DNA of 64,000 nucleotides from JAPPHA01 sp965220985 (GTDB taxonomy: Bacteria; Pseudomonadota; Alphaproteobacteria; Rhodobacterales; Rhodobacteraceae). The translations under genes were made by a program, and so were the position numbers. The stretch is taken from NCBI GenBank assembly GCA_965220985.1, contig OZ244854.1:1922001-1986000 (forward strand), in the 5' to 3' direction. This document shows, piece after piece, positions 38,040 to 46,586 of the stretch (position 1 is its first letter; every line of letters begins with the position of its first letter). Under the pieces are notes generated by a model. That model worked only from the letters and a program-made list of their open reading frames with translations. It was not told where the DNA came from and searched no databases.

Positions 38040-38735
38040 TCAACCTTCTCGCGTGGTGATCTGTTCGATGCGCTTTTCGTGCTCGCATTGCACGATCCGC
38101 TGGACGAATATTCCGGGCGTGTGGATTTGATCAGGGTCGAGTTCCCCGACACCGACCAATTCTTCGACTTCAGCAACGCAGACGCGTCCGCAGGTCGCAA
38201 CCATCGGATTGAAATTGCGCGCGGTCTTTCGGAAGATCAGATTGCCCTGCCTGTCGCCTTTCCAGGCCTTGACGATTGCAAGGTCGGCGACGATGCCCTC
38301 CTCGAGGATGTAGGTTTCGCCGTTGAAGGTCTTGTGTTCCTTGCCCTCGGCAATGACCGTGCCCACCCCGGTCTTGGTGTAGAATCCCGGGATTCCGGCT
38401 CCGCCGGCACGCATGCGTTCGGCCAGTGTCCCTTGGGGATTGAATTCGAGCTCGAGTTCACCTGCGAGATATTGCCGCATGAACTCGTTGTTTTCGCCGA
38501 CGTAGGACGAGATCATCTTCTTGACCTGCCGGGTCTGCAGCAGAACGCCGAGACCGAAGTCGTCGACTCCCGCATTGTTGGAGGCGATGGTCAGATCGTT
38601 GGTTCCGGCATCTCTGAGAGCCGCAATCAGGTTCTCGGGTATGCCGCACAGTCCGAAACCGCCTGCCGCGACGAACATGCCGTCAAAGAGCAACCCTTCG
38701 AGCGCTGCTCCTGCTGAGGTGAAGACTTTTTCCAT
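38040..38735 (-). CDS. scoA: 3-oxoacid CoA-transferase subunit A
   Basis: A 231-residue alpha subunit. It has GGFGLCGIPENLI and SNNAGVDDFGLG near the N terminus, then GAGIPGFYTKTGVGT and NFNPMVATCGRV, all diagnostic of AtoD/ScoA proteins. It forms the heteromeric CoA-transferase with the next gene, supporting ketone-body or polyhydroxyalkanoate-derived acetoacetate use. ATG 38735 is chosen to match the family N terminus. Confidence 0.9.
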   Translation of the reverse strand: MEKVFTSAGAALEGLLFDGMFVAAGGFGLCGIPENLIAALRDAGTNDLTIASNNAGVDDFGLGVLLQTRQVKKMISSYVGENNEFMRQYLAGELELEFNPQGTLAERMRAGGAGIPGFYTKTGVGTVIAEGKEHKTFNGETYILEEGIVADLAIVKAWKGDRQGNLIFRKTARNFNPMVATCGRVCVAEVEELVGVGELDPDQIHTPGIFVQRIVQCEHEKRIEQITTREG

Positions 38736-39100
38736 GCGGGTCTCTCGTCCTTGGTTCGGGCATGATGGTCGGTGCGCACGTTCCCGCTGCAAGTTCGGGT
38801 GGCGTCCAATCGGGGGACTTTTGCCGGTGTGCCTTGTTGGTGTCAAGATGATGTCCAGCTTGCGCCGCCGCCAACTCCTCTCCGTCCCCAGTCTTCAAGT
38901 CCGGTCAATGCCGGCGCTGTCTTGCAGATTCATTGTCGACGTTCTTGATTGGGGTCCAATGACCGTTCTCGAGCCAACATGAGTGGCGACGGGTCTCGAA
39001 GGGCGATAATGGGGTCGGTACTGGCGGCAGGCGTCACGGTGGTGCGAGATCAGCAACTCATTCGTGACCTGCCTGTAACAATTGGCGAGCGGGAGTCGGG
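38736..39100. other. Divergent promoter region, scoAB / hydantoinase
   Basis: No gene is supported in these 365 bases. They separate the minus-strand CoA-transferase operon from the plus-strand hydantoinase gene and must contain both promoters. No convincing boxes were identified. Confidence 0.4.
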
Positions 39101-41137
39101 GTGAATACTCAAACGGGCACGACGGGACCTTTCCGACTGGGCATCGATACGGGCGGCACCTACACGGATGCTGCACTGATCGATCGGAACGACAAGGTCG
39201 TTTCTGTCGCGAAGGCGTTGACCACCCATCATGATCTTGCGCGCGGAATCGAGGCTGCAATCGATGCAGTCCTCGACACCGGCGCGTGTTCAAGCGCCGA
39301 CATCGCCTCAGTGGGTCTGTCGACCACGCTCGCCACCAATTCCATCGTCGAAAGAAAAGGCGATCGAGTCGCCCTGGTTGCCGTCGGGTTTTCCGAGCGT
39401 GACCTTGATCGACAGGGATTGCGAGACGCCCTGTCGGGGGATCCGGTCGTCAGGATCGCCGGCGGGCACGACTCGCACGGCAGCGAGGTGGAACCCGTCG
39501 ACCTTGATGGCCTGTCTGAACAGTTGCGGGAACTTCGCCCCGCCGCATCCGCATTCGCCGTGGCGGCCAGGTTTGCCACCCGAAACCCCGACCACGAAAT
39601 CGCGGTCAGGGATTCGTTGCGCTCTTCAACCGGGCAGCCGGTCACCTGTTCGCATGAACTGAGCGCTCGGCTGAACGGTCCCCGGCGGGCGGTCACCGCC
39701 GTCCTGAATGCGCGGCTCATCGGCGTCATCGACGAACTTGTCAGGGCAGGTGAAGCGCTCCTCGAGCGTCGCGGAATCGGCGTTCCGCTGATAATCGTCA
39801 GGGGAGACGGATCACTGATCTCGGCCGAGCAGGCGCGGCTCAGGCCGGTTGAAACCATTCTGTCCGGGCCGGCCACATCGGTTGTCGCGGCGAGCTGGTT
39901 GACGGGCAAGGGTGACGCGATCGTTTCCGACATTGGCGGAACCACGACAGATGTCGCAACGCTCGATCGTGGCAGGCCCGGCACCGACCCGCAGGGCGCG
40001 ACGGTGGGCGGGTTTCGGACCATGGTCGAGGCCATCGCGGTGAGAACGACGGGGTTGGGTGGAGACTCCGAGGGTGCCCTGCACGATGTTGGAATGCGGG
40101 TTCGGCTCGCGCTCGGCCCCCGGCGCGCCATTCCGGTCTCGCTGCTTGCGATGGAATGGCGTGATGCGGTGCATGATCTGCTGGACCGGCAATTGGAGGC
40201 GGAGTTTCCGGACGAGCACGCCGGCCGGTTTGTCCTCGCGGTTCCGGGTCGGAACACGAGCGATTTTGGGTTGAATCGGGCCGAAACCGTGCTGCTCGAC
40301 AGGGTGGGGCAAGGGGTTGCCGATCTCGCAACTGTCGCAAAGTCGCGGAAGGATGTCGGGACGCTGGATCGGCTGATCGCTCGCGGACACCTGTTGCTGT
40401 CCTGCGCGACGCCATCGGATGCATGGCACGTCACCGGCCAACAGAGCACGTGGGACGCCGAGGCTGCCAAGAAGGCCCTTTCGCTGTTCGCGCGCCGAAG
40501 GCGACCCGATGGACAGCAGTTTGCCGAATCGGCTCAGGCCGCCGCCGAGCTGATTTCAGCGCAATTGATCCGCGATTCGGCGGAATTCCTTATGGAGTGT
40601 GCCTATGCATGGGACGCGAAGGACTTCGGACATCCGCCCGACGAACTCGCCCGCCATGTCCTGACCACCGCCGGTCTCGACCGTCATGGCGGGCATGTTC
40701 GACTCCGCGCCGGTCTCGACAGGCCGCTCGTCGCTTTGGGAGGTCCTGCTGCAACCTGTTACGAGGCCGTCGGCGAACGACTCTCGACATCGGTCGATGT
40801 GCCGGAATTTGCCTCGGCTGCCAATGCCATCGGTGCGGTCGTGGGGCAGGTTGCGTTTCGCGCTCTAGGCCAGGTGTCATCCCTTGGGCAGGGCCGGTAT
40901 CGCGTGCATGCCGGCTCGGGCATGGAGGAGGTCGCGACCGAACAGGGCGCGTTAGACCTGCTCGAATCTTGGCTGCGTGATCAGGCGCGCAGCGATGCCA
41001 TCTCTGCAGGCATCGCGGAGCCGGTCATCACCGTCGAGCATACCCTCGCGCGGGTTGGCGAGAACAAGGATGACACACTTCTGCAGGCGGAGATGATTGT
41101 CGAGGCGACGGGTCGACCAAACATCGGGCATCGCTGA
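39101..41137 (+). CDS. Hydantoinase/oxoprolinase family protein (HyuA-like)
   Basis: A 678-residue ATP-dependent amidohydrolase of the HyuA/oxoprolinase A group. It has an N-terminal actin-like fold GIDTGGTYTDAALID, then LSTTLATNSIVERKG and the second ATP motif SDIGGTTTDVATLD. Family members open 5-oxoproline, hydantoins or N-methylhydantoin, often with a separate HyuB subunit; no hyuB is present here. The start is GTG after GGGAGTCGGGG. It lies tail to tail with dmdA, 10 bases between stops, so a shared function is not implied. Confidence 0.82.
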   Translation: MNTQTGTTGPFRLGIDTGGTYTDAALIDRNDKVVSVAKALTTHHDLARGIEAAIDAVLDTGACSSADIASVGLSTTLATNSIVERKGDRVALVAVGFSERDLDRQGLRDALSGDPVVRIAGGHDSHGSEVEPVDLDGLSEQLRELRPAASAFAVAARFATRNPDHEIAVRDSLRSSTGQPVTCSHELSARLNGPRRAVTAVLNARLIGVIDELVRAGEALLERRGIGVPLIIVRGDGSLISAEQARLRPVETILSGPATSVVAASWLTGKGDAIVSDIGGTTTDVATLDRGRPGTDPQGATVGGFRTMVEAIAVRTTGLGGDSEGALHDVGMRVRLALGPRRAIPVSLLAMEWRDAVHDLLDRQLEAEFPDEHAGRFVLAVPGRNTSDFGLNRAETVLLDRVGQGVADLATVAKSRKDVGTLDRLIARGHLLLSCATPSDAWHVTGQQSTWDAEAAKKALSLFARRRRPDGQQFAESAQAAAELISAQLIRDSAEFLMECAYAWDAKDFGHPPDELARHVLTTAGLDRHGGHVRLRAGLDRPLVALGGPAATCYEAVGERLSTSVDVPEFASAANAIGAVVGQVAFRALGQVSSLGQGRYRVHAGSGMEEVATEQGALDLLESWLRDQARSDAISAGIAEPVITVEHTLARVGENKDDTLLQAEMIVEATGRPNIGHR

Positions 41138-41147
41138 GGGATCGAAT

Positions 41148-42251
41148 CTACATCCAGAAGCGGTCGCGAACCACGGCCTCGCGGTCCGCATCCGGCGCGT
41201 GAACCACCAATCGGGTTTCGGGCTGGTTGGCCCGGCGGTCGATCATCCCGATTGCGACATTGGTCTCTTGCTCGGGCGACCAGACAGTTGACGAGATAAA
41301 GCCGACCGGCTCCGCGTTTTCGTCCGAGACCGGCCAGTGCTGTCGAATGACCGGAACCCGATCACCGTGGATCTCGATGGGGCGGATCATGCGCGACGGC
41401 TCGCGCTGCTTCACGAGTTCATCGTGACCGATGCAAAGCGGCTTGCTCAGATCGCAATACCGACCAAGGCCGGCCTCGAAAGGCGTGTGTTCGTTGGTCA
41501 TGTCGTTGCCGTAGGACAACAAGCCGCTCGAAATTCGCTCGATGTAATTCGGGCAGCCCGCCCGAACGCCGAGGTCCTGGCCGGCCTCGAACAGCATGTC
41601 CCAAAGCGTCTCGCCCAATTCCGAGCCTTCGAGATAGATCTCGAAACCGCCCTGGTGGGACCATCCGGAGCGCGCGATCACCATTTCCGTCCCTGCCACC
41701 GTCACCCGCCGATGACGAAAATGCTTCAGCGTGACAACATCTTCGCCGAACACCGTTTCGATCAACTGGTCGGCCAGCGGGCCCTGGACCGCGAGCGGCG
41801 ACACGTCGGGTTCGAACACCGAAACGTTCATGCGCATTCCATGGGCAAGGCCCTTGTAGAAGAGCAACAGATCGCTGTCCGAGAGCGAAACCCTGAATCG
41901 GTTCTCGTCCAGCTTGACGAGGACCGGATCATTCAGCAATCGAGCGCGGTCGTCGACCACGGGAATGTAGAAGCACTGATCGTTGTCCATCCGCGAGAGG
42001 TCTCGCGGCGTGGTCAATTGCACCAGTTCGAGTGCATCAGGACCTTCGATTTCGACCTGACGTTGTGCGGACACGTCCCAAATTTGGACAGCGCGCCGCA
42101 AATGCCAGTAATCTTCTTCCAGCGACTGAAAAACTGACGGCAGCAGCATGTGATTGTAGATCGAGTAAGCAGTGACGCCCGCCGCTTCAACGCGTGGCGT
42201 GAAAGGGGTTCCGCGCAGCCGAGGTGCCAGAGACAGTCTGAATGACGCCAT
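41148..42251 (-). CDS. dmdA: Dimethylsulfoniopropionate demethylase DmdA
   Basis: A 367-residue GcvT-fold protein. It shares with DmdA the stretches TPFTPRVEAAGV, YNHMLLPSVFQSLE, WDVSAQRQVEI, TPRDLSRMDN, SPLAVQGPLAD, ARSGWSHQGGFEIYL and GNDMTNEHTPFE. These go well beyond the general aminomethyltransferase pattern. DmdA moves a methyl group from DMSP to THF, giving methylmercaptopropionate and 5-methyl-THF. The ATG at 42251 matches the family start. No dmdB, dmdC or dmdD is adjacent. Related GcvT-like demethylases remain possible, but the match is strong. Confidence 0.82.
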   Translation of the reverse strand: MASFRLSLAPRLRGTPFTPRVEAAGVTAYSIYNHMLLPSVFQSLEEDYWHLRRAVQIWDVSAQRQVEIEGPDALELVQLTTPRDLSRMDNDQCFYIPVVDDRARLLNDPVLVKLDENRFRVSLSDSDLLLFYKGLAHGMRMNVSVFEPDVSPLAVQGPLADQLIETVFGEDVVTLKHFRHRRVTVAGTEMVIARSGWSHQGGFEIYLEGSELGETLWDMLFEAGQDLGVRAGCPNYIERISSGLLSYGNDMTNEHTPFEAGLGRYCDLSKPLCIGHDELVKQREPSRMIRPIEIHGDRVPVIRQHWPVSDENAEPVGFISSTVWSPEQETNVAIGMIDRRANQPETRLVVHAPDADREAVVRDRFWM

Positions 42252-42591
42252 GATTCGCTCGTTTTTTCCAAGTGCCAAAGGTGTTCACGCCGTTGCCACG
42301 GTGAGTGCCAATCGGAGCGGACGCTTCAATGGCTAACACCATCTGTCATGTCGAACAATCGCGAGCACGTGGTCATTGTCAGGGGCGGAGCAACAGGGAG
42401 TCGCTGCGACAACCGATCGTTGATTGCTTGGTGCGAGCAGCAGGTCGCGGTGGTATTCGTCGTGCCGGTTGCGATTCGATAGCTTGGCCGGCGGGTCAGT
42501 GCGACCGGCACGGACGAGCGAAGCGGCAAATCGGTCATGATCGACTGGTGCGACCTTTCGGAGGGTGATTCGTGATGACGGTGGGTACAAC
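42252..42591. other. Intergenic region between dmdA and a gene of unknown function
   Basis: Divergent spacer holding the dmdA promoter (minus). No gene, repeat or clear promoter box was recognised. Confidence 0.4.
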
Positions 42592-43146
42592 ATGAGCCGC
42601 ATGCGGACGACGGCCGTGATCACCACGGTGATCGACGCCTTGAGCGAACAGGGAGGTTCTGTCGGTCGGGACCAGATTCGATATGCTGTCTATCTGCTCA
42701 TTCATGCGGCGGGGTTTCGCATGGACATCGGATTCGACCATGTTGGCGCTGATGGCATCAGATCGGCAGAGCTGGATGAAACACTGGCTTCCATGCGGTC
42801 TGACGGCTTGGTCGAGCGACGATTGACGGCCAGTCTGCAACTTGTCCTGGGTTCCACAAATGCGGGACATGCGATCGCTGGGTACTATCCGAAGATGACC
42901 CGCCACCTTGAGAAACGGTTTCGTCCGATCGCGAAGGCGCTTGACGGCGCGTCAGGCAAGGATGCGTTGAAACTGACGCTCTCATGGAGACGATTGCGCA
43001 AGACGAATGTCGGGCATGAGGCAGGCAGCATCGACTTGCGGCCGATATTCGGAAGACGCAGTCAGGGTGAAGCCATTCAGAAGAGTGCCGATCCGGAGGC
43101 ACGGGCACGAGCGCTGATCGATGCGCTCGAAAAGACCGGAACATGA
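42592..43146 (+). CDS. Uncharacterised protein, possibly YwgA/SocA-like winged helix
   Basis: A 184-residue protein I do not recognise with certainty. The N-terminal half (GRDQIRYAVYLLIHAAG, then DETLASMRSDGLVER) follows the spacing of winged-helix domains in YwgA and SocA-like proteins, where a QK-YLL helix leads into a short GLV/I-E strand. The C-terminal half is basic and helical, without a known motif. No membrane segment or signal peptide is seen. ATG 42592 is chosen; 42601 is also possible. It is flanked by unrelated genes, so context gives no function. Confidence 0.55.
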   Translation: MSRMRTTAVITTVIDALSEQGGSVGRDQIRYAVYLLIHAAGFRMDIGFDHVGADGIRSAELDETLASMRSDGLVERRLTASLQLVLGSTNAGHAIAGYYPKMTRHLEKRFRPIAKALDGASGKDALKLTLSWRRLRKTNVGHEAGSIDLRPIFGRRSQGEAIQKSADPEARARALIDALEKTGT

Positions 43147-43287
43147 CCGATGGAAAGTGCGTTATCGACAGTTCGGTCGGTGACGGTTGCCAGCGATTGA
43201 AGGCAGGGAGAAGGGTAGAACGGTCTGTCGTATGATGCACCCTCGCCAGCGGAGGGGATTGGCGAGGGTGCAGTTGCCGAGGTGCTA

Positions 43288-43677
43288 TCAAGCCTCGGAA
43301 GTCGCGTTCGACTGGTTCCTTTCAGCGAGAAACTGCTCGAACTCGGCCTTGTCCTTGGCCTCGCGCAGACGACCGAGAAAGGACTTGAAGGCTTTCTGTT
43401 CGTCTTCGAGTCGCTTGATGGTCTCTGCCTTGTAGGCGTCGAAGGCGGTGTTGCCGCTTCCGCGCCCGAAGCGCGGGGCGGAGTTGCAGGAAAAAAATGC
43501 TCGAGTCATGCGTTTGCTCCAGATCATGTAGATGAGAATGGCGAGGCCGACTGGCCAGGCCACGATGAAACCCGCGATCATGACCGCGATCCAGGCGATC
43601 CGTCCGCGTTCGTCCAGCCAGTTTTCGGCTTTCGAGAACCAGTGGGCTGCCTTTGACATTTGGCGACTTCCTTTCAT
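43288..43677 (-). CDS. DUF2852 membrane protein
   Basis: A 129-residue protein with one or two membrane segments (about 28-53, IAWIAVMIAGFIVAWPVG). The DUF2852 tail follows: FGRGSGNTAFDAYKAETIKRLEDEQKAF and LREAKDKAEFEQFL. The family is confined largely to alphaproteobacteria and has no known function. The start at 43677 has AAGGAG about 11 bases upstream; an ATG six codons later has AAGGAAG. A palindromic operator lies 20-40 bp upstream. Confidence 0.85.
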   Translation of the reverse strand: MKGSRQMSKAAHWFSKAENWLDERGRIAWIAVMIAGFIVAWPVGLAILIYMIWSKRMTRAFFSCNSAPRFGRGSGNTAFDAYKAETIKRLEDEQKAFKSFLGRLREAKDKAEFEQFLAERNQSNATSEA

Positions 43678-43696
43678 GGTTGCGTTGGCTCCTTGA

Positions 43697-43715
43697 TGTA
43701 AATGTAATTTACATT
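43697..43715. promoter_or_regulatory. Palindromic operator upstream of the DUF2852 gene
   Basis: AATGTAATTTACATT (43701-43715) is a perfect 7-1-7 palindrome. It overlaps a second one, TGTAAAT-GTA-ATTTACA (43697-43713). It lies 20-38 bases upstream of the DUF2852 start and 160 bases beyond the tetR stop, so the TetR protein next door is the obvious candidate to bind it. Confidence 0.5.
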
Positions 43716-43877
43716 AACATAGATTGGGTGTCGAGCGCAAAATGCAAGGCCTCGCAAAACTTTTTTCTTCCAGGCGATTGAGGTCGTGGAATTTGCACTT
43801 TGTCGTGCTGGTCAGAAGAGACCGGACGAATGGAATTTGTGCATTGCCAGCACTCCCGGCTGGACGGGTTGGCTCGT

Positions 43878-44516
43878 TCAGTGGCCAGACTGCGAATCGC
43901 CTGGGATGATGCCGAGGCCACGAAGGTAGATTCCGACCCCCGCTTCAAGCAGTTCTTCGGGCGAAAACGACGAACGAGCGCCGGGAGTTCCTCGGGCAAA
44001 CAGTTCGACAACCCCGTGACTCATGGCCCAGACATGCTGACTGACCATCGAGCCGGGCGGTCGCCGGTCTTGAGGCAGCCTGCGGGAAAGTTCGTCGGCC
44101 GAGCGGGCCAGGACGCTCATCGCCCGGTTGGCGGCAGCCGCAAGTTCCGGATTCGCGTTGATGGAAATGCCGCTCTCGAACATCGCGATGTAATGTCCCG
44201 GGTTCTTCTGCGCAAACGTGAGATAGGCACGACCGACATTCTCGAATGACGCGAGTGCCGATGGACCGCCCTTGGCATGCGCGAATTCGAGAAGATCGGC
44301 AAAGATCTCGAATCCCTGCCGCGCCACCTCGGCGACCAATTCGTCTTTTCCACTGAAATGCCTGTAGGGCGCTGCCGCCGAGACGCCGGCCAGTCGCGCG
44401 GCCTCGGAAAGAGTGAACCCGAGCGGGCCTTTCGATTCGATCAGTTCCAGCGTTGCCTTGACCAGCGCTTCCCTGAGATTTCCGTGGTGATAGCCCTTTC
44501 TGCTGCTACTCGGCAT
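43878..44516 (-). CDS. TetR/AcrR family transcriptional regulator
   Basis: A 212-residue repressor. Its N-terminal helix-turn-helix reads GFTLSEAARLAGVSAAAPYRHFSGKDEL. The C-terminal ligand domain resembles the TetR_C_33 type (GRAYLTFAQKNPGHY). It likely binds a palindromic operator and responds to a small ligand. Its ATG lies inside the end of ppk2 (11-bp overlap), so it is co-transcribed with the polyphosphate kinase. The palindrome before the next gene may be its target. Confidence 0.88.
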   Translation of the reverse strand: MPSSSRKGYHHGNLREALVKATLELIESKGPLGFTLSEAARLAGVSAAAPYRHFSGKDELVAEVARQGFEIFADLLEFAHAKGGPSALASFENVGRAYLTFAQKNPGHYIAMFESGISINANPELAAAANRAMSVLARSADELSRRLPQDRRPPGSMVSQHVWAMSHGVVELFARGTPGARSSFSPEELLEAGVGIYLRGLGIIPGDSQSGH

Positions 44517-45393
44517 CGAACATCCTGGTCGGGACGGTTATCTTCGGATCCGGCGCGTGGGCGAAGGTCATGTCCTTGTCGCGGTAGTGCACCCGATCAA
44601 GAACCGTCTGAATCGCGGCAATCCGTGCCCGACGCTTGTCGTCGGAAAGAATGATCTTCCAGGGCGCCCACGTGCTGTCCGACCGCTGAAAAGTCTCGCG
44701 AATCGCGGTCGTGAACTCGTCCCACTTGTAGAGCCCCGCAACGTCGATGCTCGAGAGCTTCCAGTGCTTCAGCCTGTCGGATTCCCGGTCGAGAAACCTG
44801 CGAAGCTGTTCTGCCCGTCCGACGTTCAGCCAGATCTTCACAAGGCAGATGCCGTCGCTGGCGAGCATGTGCTCGAACTCGTTGACCTGATCGAAGAATC
44901 TCTCGCGCTCGCTTGGCCGGCAGAAACCGAACACCTGATCGATGACGCCGCGGTTGTACCAGGAACGGTCGAAAAAAACGATCTCGCCCGCGTTCGGCAG
45001 GTGGAGGATGTAGCGCTGGAAATACCATTGAGAACGTTCGCGGTCAGACGGTTTTCCAAGTGCGACCACCCGAGCGCCGCGTGGATTGAGGAATTCGCAG
45101 AACCGCTTGATCGTGCCGCCCTTGCCCGCCGCGTCCCGGCCCTCGATGATGACGACAATGCGCGCGCCTTCTGCCTTGGCCCAGGTCTGGAGCTTTCCGA
45201 GCTCGACCTGCAAAGCGTACAGAGTCGTTTCGTACTGCTTCCGCGACATGCGCTTTTCGTAAGGATAGGATGAAGCGACAATCTCGCCGCGGTCCGTGTT
45301 CTCGATCGCCTGACGAATTTCTTCCGGCGCGAATTGTTCGTAGAATCGCGTGATTCCGCCATCGAACGGCTTGGGCCCAGATGTGTCGGCCAT
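44506..45393 (-). CDS. ppk2: Polyphosphate kinase 2, class I
   Basis: A 295-residue PPK2. It has Walker A EGRDAAGKGGT (about 84-94), a lid region with RSQWYFQRY, and Walker B FFDRSWYNR (about 141-148). The length and single domain match class I enzymes, which phosphorylate nucleoside diphosphates with polyphosphate. It works in the cytoplasm in phosphate storage and nucleotide balance. ATG 45393 is chosen; a start nine codons earlier is possible. It overlaps tetR downstream. Confidence 0.93.
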   Translation of the reverse strand: MADTSGPKPFDGGITRFYEQFAPEEIRQAIENTDRGEIVASSYPYEKRMSRKQYETTLYALQVELGKLQTWAKAEGARIVVIIEGRDAAGKGGTIKRFCEFLNPRGARVVALGKPSDRERSQWYFQRYILHLPNAGEIVFFDRSWYNRGVIDQVFGFCRPSERERFFDQVNEFEHMLASDGICLVKIWLNVGRAEQLRRFLDRESDRLKHWKLSSIDVAGLYKWDEFTTAIRETFQRSDSTWAPWKIILSDDKRRARIAAIQTVLDRVHYRDKDMTFAHAPDPKITVPTRMFDAE

Positions 45394-45647
45394 GGCTGTC
45401 CTCCCCAGCTTTGACACCATGCATCGCGCGCAGTGTACAACACGATGGCCGAAGTTGACACTCCAGCAGTCGAATGCCCCTTGCCATGGCCCGACTTCGA
45501 GCCACGGGGCATGCAGGTCAGGCGGAGAGGCAGTCTCGACAATTCGCTGATTGCAGCGCGATCGATGCCATCAAGCGGTTCAGCAACACAAGACTGTCTG
45601 AGAAATCGGCAAACGCGTCAATGGCCATCCGACCGGGACGACGTCAC

Positions 45648-46571
45648 TCAAGAATCACTGCCGACATCGGCGATGTCATAAGGCACGGTTTGATAGATCT
45701 GATTGATCCAGTTGCCGTACAGAAGGTGGCCGTGGGCTCGCCATCGGTTCTGCGGAGGGCAGGACGTGTCGTCGCCCGGATAGTAGTCGTTCGGAATCCC
45801 GATCGGGACACCTGCGTCGACGTCCCGTTCATATTCCTGTTTCAGCGTGTCGCTGTCATATTCCAAGTGATTGAACATGTAGAGCGATCGGTGCGCCGGG
45901 TCTTCGATCAGGCAAGGGCCGGCAACCGGCGAATCGATGAGAATCTCGATGTCGGACGTTTCCCTGATCGCCTGCGCGCACATTTCCGTCCACCGACTGA
46001 CAGGGACGACCAGGTCGTCGGAAAACCCCCGCAGATAAGGGGAGGCCGGAGCGGTCGTCTGGTGACGGAAACATCCGAACAGCTTCGCGTCCAGCATGTG
46101 CTTGGTGATGCCGTGACGATAGTGGAGCATCGCCATTCCGGCCCAGCAGATGCCGAAGGTTGCATGCACATTGGACTGGGTCCAGTCCATCATCTCGACG
46201 AACTCGTCCCAATAGGTGACCTGGTCGAACTCGAGATGCTCGATCGGCGCACCAGTCACGATCAGCCCGTCGAACTTTCGTGACTTGACCTCCTCGAAGG
46301 TGCGGTAGAACGCCTCCATGTGACCCGCTGGCGCATTCTTGGAGCGGTGATGCGACATGCGAATGAGCGTCAGCTCGATCTGCAGCGGTGTCGCGCCGAT
46401 GACCCGCGCAAACTGGGTCTCGGTCTGGACCTTCTTGGGCATCAGATTGACCAGCCCGATCTGGAGCGGACGAATGTCCTGATGGCTGGCCCGCCGCTCG
46501 GACATGACCATGACTCCCTCGTTGCTGAGGATATCGAATGCTGGAAGGTCCGCGGGGATGGTGATCGGCAT
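45648..46571 (-). CDS. metA: Homoserine O-acyltransferase MetA, predicted acetyl-CoA-specific
   Basis: A 307-residue MetA of the class I glutamine-amidotransferase-like fold. The nucleophilic cysteine is in FGICWAGMAML, followed by a DAKLFGCFRHQ stretch. The specificity position is a glutamate, E111 in TGAPIEHLEF. In characterised MetA proteins Glu at this position marks acetyl-CoA use and Gly succinyl-CoA use, so O-acetylhomoserine is the likely product despite the usual succinyltransferase name. It feeds methionine synthesis. A conserved ATPase gene lies just upstream. Confidence 0.92.
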   Translation of the reverse strand: MPITIPADLPAFDILSNEGVMVMSERRASHQDIRPLQIGLVNLMPKKVQTETQFARVIGATPLQIELTLIRMSHHRSKNAPAGHMEAFYRTFEEVKSRKFDGLIVTGAPIEHLEFDQVTYWDEFVEMMDWTQSNVHATFGICWAGMAMLHYRHGITKHMLDAKLFGCFRHQTTAPASPYLRGFSDDLVVPVSRWTEMCAQAIRETSDIEILIDSPVAGPCLIEDPAHRSLYMFNHLEYDSDTLKQEYERDVDAGVPIGIPNDYYPGDDTSCPPQNRWRAHGHLLYGNWINQIYQTVPYDIADVGSDS

Positions 46572-46586
46572 CGGCGTCGTCCCCGG

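Noticed and set aside
39101..41137. Reading the hydantoinase gene as part of DMSP or ketone-body metabolism because of its neighbours
   Set aside because: It faces dmdA tail to tail and diverges from scoAB, so no operon links them.
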